A stretch of DNA of 64,000 nucleotides from an uncultured Balneola sp. (GTDB lineage Bacteria; Bacteroidota; Rhodothermia; Balneolales; Balneolaceae): positions 186,001 through 250,000 of the forward strand of contig CAJXQC010000002.1 of assembly GCA_913058495.1 (NCBI GenBank). The letters run 5' to 3'. Numbering within the stretch: the stretch's first letter is position 1; each line of letters opens with the position of its first letter. The position numbers and the translations under genes are program-made. The notes beneath the pieces were generated by a model that was not told the DNA's origin, did no database searches, and saw only the letters and a list, made by a program, of their open reading frames with translations. Positions 45,562 through 53,898 of this stretch are shown here, in pieces.

Positions 45562-47019
45562 TTAATAATTAATTTCGTTTTCAGAGATGTTATTCACACC
45601 AGAGAGATAATTGATATAGCTGTTTGCCATGTACAGATCGGCTTTAGCCTGAATTCTTTTTAACTGATATTCCAGTAATTTTCTTTGCAGCCTCAGTATT
45701 TCTTCAAAATCAGATGCATCAGAAGAATAGGATTCCATCATAATATTGATGGCTTGTTCAACTCGTTGAATTTGCTTGGTATCGTATAAATTGAATCTTC
45801 TTTGGGCATCATTCAGGTCTCTTAGTGCAGTTAAAAGATCTGTCTCTAACTTATTTTCTAATGAGATTATATCCTGCTGAACCGAATTCAGATTTAATTC
45901 TGCCTGCTGAACTTTGGCGTTGTACTTATTTCTGAAAAGTGGAATCTTAAAGCTGGCCCGTGCAACAAAAGCGTCTTTTCCATTATCAGGAAGATTTACA
46001 ACATCAGTTCTTTCTCCGGTAGCTATATAGTCGAAACCTATTCCGAAAGAAGGTTTACCATCTCTATCAGCTAAAGACACCATTTCCTTTGAAGCTACTT
46101 CTCTGTATCTAAGTTTGTTTAAGTTCGGATTTTGCTCTCTGATTATTAACCTTAGTTCATCCTTGTTTTTTGGTGCCATTGATCCCGACAGGTTATCCGG
46201 AATAATAACTTCCGAGCTTTCATCCACATTTCTGAGTTCATTAAATCGTTCGACCATCAGATCACGATTATCCTTTAGTAGCTCAATTTGAGTTTTAAGA
46301 TCTTCCTGTTCTATCTGAGCCCGAAGTACATCAACCTGTGATGTCAACCCATTTTCATATCTGCTTAAACTTACTTCCAGAAGTGTATTGATAATATTCA
46401 GGTTTTCTTGAGCAATTCTGATGTTTTCATCCAACTCATACAGATCGCTCCATATCATTTCCATTTGATAGAAAATTCGGTTCCTTTGCTCCTGAAACTG
46501 TTCAAATTGTGCTTTTGCATTCGCTTCTGATACAGATCTCTTTTCAGACAAGCTTCCAAACCACGGAAACATTTGAGTTACCGAAATACGGGCTCGTTGC
46601 GGACCTACTCTTGTTTCAATGGGGCTGATGAAATACGCGAATGCCACTTCTGGATCAGGTAAAGATCCAACCTGAGGCCTGCTCTCCAACTCAGATAAAT
46701 ATCTGTTGAAAGATGCTTTAAGCTCGGGATTATTCTGTGCTGCTTCCTGCTGATAATTTTGGAGGGATTGGGCGTTAAGGGTTGAAGAAAATAACAGGAT
46801 TATGATAATATAAAACACACCCCTGAATCCCCTCTCCATAGGGGACTTTTTCTTTTTTCCCTTCGAAGGGAGACTTGCTTTCTTAACCTGTTCGTAATTC
46901 TCCCCTTGAGGGAAGATGATCGAATCGGCGGTTCCCGATTTGATCCGAGGGGTGTCCGAATCTATATTTTGAAATAATCGTCTCATTTCAAACTCCTTTT
47001 TAATTGAAATTCTTTCCAA
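45562..47019 (-). CDS. cusC: Outer-membrane efflux protein CusC/TolC, N-terminus altered by a repeat insertion
   Basis: TolC-family protein; from about residue 84 (SLQNYQQEAAQNNPELKASF) it looks normal, with two repeats of coiled-coil helices and strands. The N-terminus is odd: residues about 20-65 are encoded by a palindromic repeat element (46817-46955). Three starts are possible: 47019 (overlaps cusA by 37 bases), 46986 (ATGA overlap with the cusA stop), and 46839, whose ATG lies in the repeat and gives a good signal peptide, MERGFRGVFYIIIILLFSSTLNAQ-type. The long versions would place a 60-residue charged tail before that signal. It forms the exit duct of CusCBA. Confidence 0.85.
   Translation of the reverse strand: MERISIKKEFEMRRLFQNIDSDTPRIKSGTADSIIFPQGENYEQVKKASLPSKGKKKKSPMERGFRGVFYIIIILLFSSTLNAQSLQNYQQEAAQNNPELKASFNRYLSELESRPQVGSLPDPEVAFAYFISPIETRVGPQRARISVTQMFPWFGSLSEKRSVSEANAKAQFEQFQEQRNRIFYQMEMIWSDLYELDENIRIAQENLNIINTLLEVSLSRYENGLTSQVDVLRAQIEQEDLKTQIELLKDNRDLMVERFNELRNVDESSEVIIPDNLSGSMAPKNKDELRLIIREQNPNLNKLRYREVASKEMVSLADRDGKPSFGIGFDYIATGERTDVVNLPDNGKDAFVARASFKIPLFRNKYNAKVQQAELNLNSVQQDIISLENKLETDLLTALRDLNDAQRRFNLYDTKQIQRVEQAINIMMESYSSDASDFEEILRLQRKLLEYQLKRIQAKADLYMANSYINYLSGVNNISENEINY
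46817..46955. repeat. Palindromic repeat element inside the 5' end of cusC
   Basis: Terminal inverted repeats ACACCCCT (46817-46824) and AGGGGTGT (46948-46955) bound about 139 bases. Inside are small palindromes TCCCCT...AGGGGA (46828-46845) and CCCTTCGAAGGG (46859-46870), and a CCCCTTGAGGG pattern (46902-46912). The open frame passes through it on the minus strand. It encodes nothing of its own; translations such as SDTPRIKSGTAD look like those produced by a repeat common in Bacteroidota. Confidence 0.7.
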
Positions 47020-50000
47020 ATAGCATACAGCACAGGAACTACAAATAGCGTGATTACCTGAAGAAACATGCCTCCAACACTTGGTATAGCCATTGGAACC
47101 ATAATATCAGCTCCACGACCTGTTGAAGTTAAAATTGGAAGCAAAGCTAAAATGGTAGTGGCTGTGGTCATCAGTGTTGGGCGGATTCTTCGCGAACTTG
47201 CCTCAATCACAACTGATCTTATCTCTTCTCTATTAACCGGTTTTCTTTTTTCGAAAAGCTGATCCAGGTATGTTGCCATTACAACCCCGCCATCAGCTGC
47301 AATTCCAAATAGGGCAATAAAGCCAACCCAGACAGCCACACTTAAATTTACTGTACCCATCTGGAATAGATCTCTCAGGTTTTGTCCAAATAAGTCGAAG
47401 TTCAGGAACCAGCCTTGTCCGTACAACCAGATCATCAAAAATCCTCCTGCCCATGCCACAAAAATACTGGAAAAGATCATTCCGGTAGTTGCTGCAGATC
47501 TAAACTGGAAATACATGATCAGAAAAATTGCGAAGAGAGCAATCGGTAAAATGATACCTAATCGTTTCTCTGCCCGAACCTGATTTTCATAGTTTCCGGC
47601 AAATTCAAAACTAATGCCTGCAGGCACTTTCAGTGAACCGGTTTCAATCCGTTCTGAAATCAATTGTTGAGCATTTCGAACTACATCCACTTCTGCAATA
47701 CCGTCCAGTTTATCGAAGATCACATAGCCAATTAAAAAAGTATCTTCGCTTTTAATAGCTTGTGGCCCTTGTCGATATTCAATTGTTGCCAGTTGCTCTA
47801 ATGGTATCTGTGCTCCGGACTTGGTTGGAACCAGCATATTTGAGATCGCTTGTGGATCATTTCGTAATTCTCTGGCGTATCGCACTCTGATCGGGTAACG
47901 CTCTCTGCCTTCCACTGAAGTAGAAACCTGCATTCCTCCGATTCCTACTTTGACAAAGTTTTGAACGTCCTGAATAGAAAGACCGTATCGAGCTAATTGT
48001 TTTCGATCCCAATCTATTTCCAAATAAGGTTTACCAACAATACGATCTGCAAAAACAGATTGAGGTTTCACTCCTGGAACTGATCTGAGAACATCCTCCA
48101 AAGCAAGCCCAAAGTCTTCAATAATGTCAAGATCTGAACCCTTTACTTTAATCCCCATTGGTGCTCTCATTCCTGATTGAAGCATGATCAACCGGGTTTG
48201 AATCGGTTGAAGTTTTGGAGCTGAAGTTGTTCCAGGAATCCTTGTGGCTGTTACAATTTCGTCCCAAATATCGTCAGGAGATTCAATATGATCTCTCCAT
48301 TGACGAAAATATTTTCCATCTTCATCAGGAATTAATTCTCCATTTTCATCTTCACCAAAAACTCCGTCATCATTCACTTGAAAACGAATTCTCCTCCCGT
48401 CATCATCTGTTTTATATTCTGATTTGTACTGGATCAGGTTTTCGTACATAGAAATAGGCGCCGGATCCAAGGCTGAATTTGTTCTTCCAAGTTTACCAAC
48501 TACTTTTTCGATTTCAGGAATTGATGAAACCGCCATATCAATTTTACGCACTACATCTTTCGATTCTTCGATTCCGGCATGAGGTAAAGTAGTTGGCATT
48601 AGAAGAAAAGCACCTTCATCCAAAGCCGGCATAAATTCTTTACCTAATCCAGGAAATGTCCGTGAAGCTGCAGTCCAAACTTTCGTTTCTTTGACATCAA
48701 CTCCAATTGCATCAAAACCCTTGTCCACAAATCCGAACACACTCGAAAATCCAAGCCAGATGATCATACTCAGAACAATGAAGAAGGTCGGTATAGAAAG
48801 AAAGGCCAATTTATGATCCAAACACCAGGCAATAAGCTTGTCATAATATTTGATCACTAACCAGAATGAAAATAGGATAACGCCAATTAACAGAACAACA
48901 AATAACAGATTCCATATCAATGCCACTGAAGGTCCGAATGGCAACCAATATTTCGCTAACAGCCAGGTCACAATAACCACACTCAGAACATTATTGAATA
49001 TGGGTACTTTGGCAGCATAATTCTCATCCATAAAGAGAACAGCTCCATTTATAAGCCCAAAGCCGATCAATGCAAGTGCCGCCCAAACCGGACCTGTAAA
49101 TAGAATCACCAGTCCTGAAATGGCTAATATGCTATTCCAAACTAGCTTTATTTTCCTGTTGCTGATCCTGATTGAAAATAACCAGTGAGCAAAAGGTGGA
49201 ATCAAGGTAATGGCAATAATGATGGAAGCGATCAGCGCAAATGTTTTGGTGTATGCCAACGGTTTAAACAATTTTCCTTCCGCAGCGATCATGGTGAAAA
49301 CCGGGAGAAAACTTACGATAGTTGTTGAAACCGCTGTTATTACTGCTGAAGCGACCTCAACTGTGGCGGTGTAAATTACCTCAAGAAGTGAATCCTCTTC
49401 TTTCATATTCTCCATATGCCGGAGCATGTTTTCCGAAAGTATCACACCCATATCCACGATCGTCCCGATGGCAATAGCTATTCCTGAAAGCGCCACTATG
49501 TTTGCATCTACATTCGCATATTTCATGGCAATGAATGTCATGAGGACTGCTACAGGCAACATAGCTGAGATCAGAAATGAAGTCCTTAAGTTCATTACCA
49601 TCACCACAATTACAATAATGGTGATCAGAATTTCGAGAGATAAAGCTTCTTCAAGAGTTCCTAACGTTTCCCCTATCAATTCTGAACGATCATAAAACGG
49701 AACAATCGTAACTTTAGAAATCGTACCATCATCTAATGTTTTTGAAGGAAGTCCCGGAGAGAGTTCCACGATCTTATTTTTAATATTATCGATCACTTGT
49801 TGAGGATTTGCTCCTTGTCTCGCAACCACAACAGCACCAACTGCATCTGCACCTGCTTTATCTAAAGCTCCCCGGCGTTGAGCTGGTCCTGTAGTTACAA
49901 ATGCGATATCTTTAATACGAACCGGTACATTATCTATAACTTTAACTACCGTTTCTTCTATGTCTTCGATGTTCTCGACATATCCCAATCCACGCACCAA

Positions 50001-50741
50001 ATATTCAGCATTGTTGATCTCAATAGTTTGCGCACCTACATCAGCGTTTGTTTTTCGAACCGCGTCAAAAACCTGAGTGAGAGAAATATTGTAATTCAAA
50101 AGAGCATTCTGATTCACATCGATCTGATATTCTTTTACGAAACCTCCGATCGGTGAAACTTCCGCAACTCCTTGCGCTCCTGATAGTGCATATCCGATAT
50201 AAAAATCCTGAATGCTACGCAGTTCCTGAGGATCCCATCCCCCCGCAGGATTTCCTTCTTTATCCCTTCCTTCCAATGTGTACCAATAAACTTGCCCTAA
50301 AGCAGTAGCATCCGGTCCTAAAGCCGGTTGAACGTCCTTCGGAAGTGTTCCCGAAGCCAGTGAATTTAACTTTTCCAGTATTCGGGATCGGCTCCAATAA
50401 AATTCTACTCCTTCTTCAAAGATCACATAAATGCTCGAAATTCCGATCATGGATGTACTTCGAATTGTTTTTACTCCCGGAACGGTTAGTAGTTGTGTAG
50501 TTAATGGATACGTGATTTGGTCTTCCACATCTTGTGGGGATTGTCCCGACCATTCCGTATAAACAATTTGCTGATTCTCACCTAAGTCCGGAATAGCATC
50601 AACTGGAACCGGGTCTTTCGGAAGAAAATCCAGATTCCATGAAAATGGAGTGGTAACCAATCCCCATCCTACTAAAATCAGAAGCAGTAATACTGCCACT
50701 AATTTATTTTCCAGAAAAAAGCGTATGGTTTTATTTAACAT
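46983..50741 (-). CDS. cusA: Heavy-metal RND efflux pump CusA
   Basis: 1252 residues, longer than E. coli CusA (about 1050) because of insertions, for example in the central membrane region (residues about 520-640) and an acidic loop (DDDGRRIRFQVNDDGVFGEDENGE). The heavy-metal-efflux landmarks are present: the N-terminal TPFSWNLDFLPKDPVPVDAIPDLGENQQIVYTEWSGQSPQDVEDQ, the transmembrane GIAIAIGTIVDMGVILSENMLRH proton-relay helix, and the C-terminal RRIRPTLMTTATTILALLP. It pumps Cu(I)/Ag(I) out of the periplasm as a trimer with CusB and CusC. First gene of the compact minus-strand cus group. Confidence 0.95.
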   Translation of the reverse strand: MLNKTIRFFLENKLVAVLLLLILVGWGLVTTPFSWNLDFLPKDPVPVDAIPDLGENQQIVYTEWSGQSPQDVEDQITYPLTTQLLTVPGVKTIRSTSMIGISSIYVIFEEGVEFYWSRSRILEKLNSLASGTLPKDVQPALGPDATALGQVYWYTLEGRDKEGNPAGGWDPQELRSIQDFYIGYALSGAQGVAEVSPIGGFVKEYQIDVNQNALLNYNISLTQVFDAVRKTNADVGAQTIEINNAEYLVRGLGYVENIEDIEETVVKVIDNVPVRIKDIAFVTTGPAQRRGALDKAGADAVGAVVVARQGANPQQVIDNIKNKIVELSPGLPSKTLDDGTISKVTIVPFYDRSELIGETLGTLEEALSLEILITIIVIVVMVMNLRTSFLISAMLPVAVLMTFIAMKYANVDANIVALSGIAIAIGTIVDMGVILSENMLRHMENMKEEDSLLEVIYTATVEVASAVITAVSTTIVSFLPVFTMIAAEGKLFKPLAYTKTFALIASIIIAITLIPPFAHWLFSIRISNRKIKLVWNSILAISGLVILFTGPVWAALALIGFGLINGAVLFMDENYAAKVPIFNNVLSVVIVTWLLAKYWLPFGPSVALIWNLLFVVLLIGVILFSFWLVIKYYDKLIAWCLDHKLAFLSIPTFFIVLSMIIWLGFSSVFGFVDKGFDAIGVDVKETKVWTAASRTFPGLGKEFMPALDEGAFLLMPTTLPHAGIEESKDVVRKIDMAVSSIPEIEKVVGKLGRTNSALDPAPISMYENLIQYKSEYKTDDDGRRIRFQVNDDGVFGEDENGELIPDEDGKYFRQWRDHIESPDDIWDEIVTATRIPGTTSAPKLQPIQTRLIMLQSGMRAPMGIKVKGSDLDIIEDFGLALEDVLRSVPGVKPQSVFADRIVGKPYLEIDWDRKQLARYGLSIQDVQNFVKVGIGGMQVSTSVEGRERYPIRVRYARELRNDPQAISNMLVPTKSGAQIPLEQLATIEYRQGPQAIKSEDTFLIGYVIFDKLDGIAEVDVVRNAQQLISERIETGSLKVPAGISFEFAGNYENQVRAEKRLGIILPIALFAIFLIMYFQFRSAATTGMIFSSIFVAWAGGFLMIWLYGQGWFLNFDLFGQNLRDLFQMGTVNLSVAVWVGFIALFGIAADGGVVMATYLDQLFEKRKPVNREEIRSVVIEASSRRIRPTLMTTATTILALLPILTSTGRGADIMVPMAIPSVGGMFLQVITLFVVPVLYAIWKEFQLKRSLK

Positions 50742-50780
50742 TGGTATGATTTAAGAATAACTGTGACTGAATTTTATAAG

Positions 50781-50825
50781 TCATCTCGTAGCAAATGCCC
50801 GAGATCCGGATCTGTCTAAAATGAC
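50781..50825. repeat. Possible palindromic intergenic repeat (divergent copy)
   Basis: Starts TCATCTCG and ends AAAATGAC, with a perfect 12-bp palindrome AGATCCGGATCT at 50802-50813. The layout resembles the repeats at 4710 and 59949. It lies in the 167-base gap in front of cusA, so the palindrome could equally be an operator. Confidence 0.4.
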
Positions 50826-50908
50826 ATATCTATTTATACACTCTGATTTCTGAACTGATTTTTAGCAGTCAGTAATACAGAAATGATAAATAATGGACGT
50901 AGTTATCC

Positions 50909-51349
50909 CTAGATCAGGAAAGATTCATTCGCCAGAAAGAGAGGTGGTGGCGAATAAGAATTTGTTAAGGTAAGGTCTGAATTTGTTGGTATATAATCGC
51001 TTTTAACAGAAGAAGTTTCCTGAAAAGTAAATTGAAAGGTTGGTGTACTGATCTTTAAAACTACAGTAGGAGCGATGGTAGCAATCAGATCTTTATCAGT
51101 GTTACAATCACAATCAACGGTCATTTCGCAATCTGAAGAAGTTGAAGTCTCCTTTTCATGCATCATATCCATATCATGATGCTCTGTTTCATGCCCCATT
51201 TCAACCATTCCCATAGAACTGTGATCCATCATCATCTGCTCACACATTTCTTCCATAGTGCTCATAGAGCAAAGAGAAACCGTAAAGCTTAAGATTATAC
51301 TTAAACTCAACAGAGTTGAAATAAATTTATATGATGATGAAATTTTCAC
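50909..51349 (-). CDS. Met/His/Cys-rich secreted protein next to cusA
   Basis: 146 residues: signal peptide to about 27 (SFTVSLCS), then a stretch rich in metal ligands: EEMCEQMMMDHSSMGMVEMGHETEHHDMDMMHEKE and DCEMTVDCDC. The remaining part has a beta-like sequence and ends with PPPLFLANESF. It has the composition of a periplasmic copper or silver buffer, like a scavenger feeding CusCBA. No named family recognised. It is upstream of cusA on the same strand, 167 bases away, and may be the first gene of the operon or have its own promoter. Confidence 0.75.
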   Translation of the reverse strand: MKISSSYKFISTLLSLSIILSFTVSLCSMSTMEEMCEQMMMDHSSMGMVEMGHETEHHDMDMMHEKETSTSSDCEMTVDCDCNTDKDLIATIAPTVVLKISTPTFQFTFQETSSVKSDYIPTNSDLTLTNSYSPPPLFLANESFLI

Positions 51350-51436
51350 TCTTCAATTATACTAAAAAGAATTTTATTTATGTAGTGTTTTGAAAATTCT
51401 ATACCAGAAATAAGAAATTTTATACTTCTGTGACCT

Positions 51437-52558
51437 CTAAAGTTCTTTCCTATACATTTTATAGGTTTTATCCAGCGAGCCACCAATACGTTCAGCCAAA
51501 CGGATCATCTCGGTATTATTTCCCAACACCCAGCTAATTTCAGATTGTGTGAGGCCGCGTGGCAATCCTTTTTCAATGGCTTTTTGGGTTAATAATGCAT
51601 CAATCCCCTTTCCTCTGTATTCAGGAATAACTCCAAGTAGTGCTGTTCTGAGACGGTCAATTTTCTTTTTCCCAAACAAGAATTTAAAGATACCAAACGG
51701 AAATAAATTTCCATTCATTTCTTTGAATAACTGGTTATAATCGAGTAATGCAATAGAAAAAGCTACAGGTTTTCCATCTATCTCTGCAATATGAGCAAAG
51801 TCGGTATCCAGGATCATTTTAAAATCCTTAGCTGTATGCTGAAGTTCATCATATGTTAAAGGGAGAAAACCCCAATTATCTTTCCAAGCCTGATTGTAAA
51901 TATTTCGCACAATCTCTACTTCTTCGTTCAGTTTTTTCATATTTACCTCACGAATTTTTAACCCCGGATTTCTCTTGTAAACAATATCCAGTGCTCTTTC
52001 AAAACGGGTAAGATCAATATCTTCTCTGTTTACATAAAACGCCAGAAGATCCATTTCCTCTTCGAAGCCTGCATTATTGATCAGTTTTTCATAATAAGGC
52101 TTGTTGTAAGGCATCAGCAGATAAGGCTGCTTATCAAAGTTGTCAACCAAAAGGCCGATGGTATCCATCATTCCGGGACTCGCCGGTCCGAGTACATCTT
52201 TCATGCCCTTCTCTCTCAGCCAATCAGAAGCCACTCGAAATAGCAAGTTTGCCGTCTGTTGGTTATCAATGCACTCAAAAAATCCAAAATGGCCGGTTTT
52301 CGTACCATGATGTTCATTATATCTGTGATCCACAACCGCTGAAATTCTACCCGCTATCTCACCATTATGCTCGGCAATAAAAAGTGCCATCTCGGCATTA
52401 TCAAAAAATGGGTTTTTTTCGGTATTGATCAGCTTTTTCTGATCCATTCGAAGTGGCGGAACCCAGACATCATTATCAGCATAATGTTGATATGGAAATT
52501 CAATGAACTTTTTCCGCTCATCGTCTGTAGTTACGATGGTAACCCCATTCGTATTCAT
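51437..52558 (-). CDS. GNAT-fold N-acyltransferase, candidate bacterial ceramide synthase
   Basis: 373 residues. The C-terminal half shows the GNAT core with acyl-CoA-binding loop ALLGVIPEYRGKGIDALLTQKAIEKG and strand AHIAEIDGKPVAFSIAL; the N-terminal half (GRISAVVDHRYNEHHGTKTGHFGFFE... PYNKPYYEKLINNAGFEEEMDL) is degenerate GNAT-like. It lies 12 bases after the serine palmitoyltransferase on the same strand. In Caulobacter a GNAT-family protein encoded near spt is the bacterial ceramide synthase (bCerS), acylating 3-ketosphinganine. By that analogy this is the likely ceramide synthase here; it is not proved by sequence alone. No membrane helix is seen. Confidence 0.75.
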   Translation of the reverse strand: MNTNGVTIVTTDDERKKFIEFPYQHYADNDVWVPPLRMDQKKLINTEKNPFFDNAEMALFIAEHNGEIAGRISAVVDHRYNEHHGTKTGHFGFFECIDNQQTANLLFRVASDWLREKGMKDVLGPASPGMMDTIGLLVDNFDKQPYLLMPYNKPYYEKLINNAGFEEEMDLLAFYVNREDIDLTRFERALDIVYKRNPGLKIREVNMKKLNEEVEIVRNIYNQAWKDNWGFLPLTYDELQHTAKDFKMILDTDFAHIAEIDGKPVAFSIALLDYNQLFKEMNGNLFPFGIFKFLFGKKKIDRLRTALLGVIPEYRGKGIDALLTQKAIEKGLPRGLTQSEISWVLGNNTEMIRLAERIGGSLDKTYKMYRKEL

Positions 52559-52570
52559 ACATCAAAAAAT

Positions 52571-53806
52571 TTAGGTGCCGGAATTTCCGTTCTGATCAAT
52601 AATCCCGTGTTTTAGTCCAACTTTACGGAACGCTTCAAGAATTCTGTCTAAATGCTCATTTGTGTGACTGGCCATATAACTGGTTCTTAACAGAGACTGG
52701 CCTTTAGGAACAGCAGGAGGAACTACAGCATTTGCATAAACTCCTTCTTCAAAAAGATCTTTCCAGAATTTGAAGCAGTCCATCATATCGCCAATTACAA
52801 CCGGTACAATCGGAGACTCACTAGACCATACATTGAAACCAAGGTTTTTTAATTCGGTACGCATATAAATTGAGATCTCTTCCAATCGTTCAATTCTCCA
52901 TGGCTCTTCCTGTAGAATTTCAAGAGCTTTTAACACAGTAGCAACATTTGCAGGAGGCATGGATGCACTGAAAATATGAGCCGGAGATGTATGCCTTATG
53001 TATTCAATTACTTGCTTGTTTCCGACAATGAATCCACCTAATGAAGCAAACGATTTTGAAAATGTACCACTAATAAGATCTACTTCATCTGTAAGACCAA
53101 ATACAGAAGCTGAGCCTCTTCCCCCTTCACCAATCACCCCAACTGCGTGGGCATCATCTAAATAAAGACGGGCATTAAATTCTTTAGCAAGTTTTACAAG
53201 TTCAGGAACTTTTGCAAGCGTTCCTGACATAGAAAAAACACCATCTGTAATAATAATTTTTCCGGCATCAGGGTCTGCTTTTTCAAGCAGTTTTCTAAGT
53301 TGCCCCATATCATTGTGCTGATAACGCATCGTTTTTGCATTAGAACAAAGAGTTCCAACCACAATACAAGCATGATTATCACGATCAGAGAAAATTATAT
53401 CATTGCGTTGAGCAATAGTTTGAATGGTTCCTTCATTGGTTTGATATCCGGTGCTGAACAGAACACAATTCTCTTTCCCCATAAAAGCAGCAAGTTTTTC
53501 TTCAAGTTCCAAATGGATATCAAGAGTACCATTTAAATAACGAGAGCCTGTACAACCGGTTCCGTATTTAGTGAGTGCTTGTTGTGCCGCTTCAATAGTT
53601 CTTATATCGTTTGTTAAACCAAGATAATTATTGGAGCCCGCCATAATAACTTCGTGGCCTTCAATTTCAACAATTGTACCATCTGTAGCTTCCAAAGGCT
53701 TAAAATACGGATATAGCCCCTGCTCTTTAACTTCATCTGCTTTTGTGAAGTTATATGCTTTTGCAAAAATATCGTTCTTGGCTACTTCAGTTTTCGTATC
53801 TGCCAT
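52571..53806 (-). CDS. spt: Serine palmitoyltransferase (alpha-oxoamine synthase)
   Basis: 411 residues from ATG 53806, which follows a TGAGGA ribosome site; the frame runs five residues further upstream. It is a type I PLP enzyme of the alpha-oxoamine synthase family: GSNNYLGLTND, GTGCTGSRYLNGT, VLFSTGYQTNEG, DDAHAVGVIGEGGRG and PLP lysine K251 in GTFSKSFASLGG. Homologues in this group include AONS and KBL; the Bacteroidota SPT-like N-terminus and the neighbouring GNAT and glycosyltransferase genes favour serine palmitoyltransferase, which condenses serine and palmitoyl-CoA into 3-ketosphinganine. A Bacteroidota-style promoter lies at 53841-53871. Confidence 0.87.
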   Translation of the reverse strand: MADTKTEVAKNDIFAKAYNFTKADEVKEQGLYPYFKPLEATDGTIVEIEGHEVIMAGSNNYLGLTNDIRTIEAAQQALTKYGTGCTGSRYLNGTLDIHLELEEKLAAFMGKENCVLFSTGYQTNEGTIQTIAQRNDIIFSDRDNHACIVVGTLCSNAKTMRYQHNDMGQLRKLLEKADPDAGKIIITDGVFSMSGTLAKVPELVKLAKEFNARLYLDDAHAVGVIGEGGRGSASVFGLTDEVDLISGTFSKSFASLGGFIVGNKQVIEYIRHTSPAHIFSASMPPANVATVLKALEILQEEPWRIERLEEISIYMRTELKNLGFNVWSSESPIVPVVIGDMMDCFKFWKDLFEEGVYANAVVPPAVPKGQSLLRTSYMASHTNEHLDRILEAFRKVGLKHGIIDQNGNSGT

Positions 53807-53840
53807 GCAGGTTATCCTCAAAAAATTCTTTTATAACATC

Positions 53841-53871
53841 GAAATATACCTAGTATTAATATTCTATCAAA
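53841..53871 (-). promoter_or_regulatory. Bacteroidota-type promoter of spt
   Basis: On the minus strand TTTG (53868-53871) and TATATTTC (53841-53848) are exactly 19 bases apart, matching the -33/-7 consensus TTTG-N19-TAnnTTTG except for the final base. It lies 35 bases before the spt ATG and inside the gap after the second glycosyltransferase. Confidence 0.5.
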
Positions 53872-53898
53872 TTTTGATTAAATACGTATGAGGTAATT

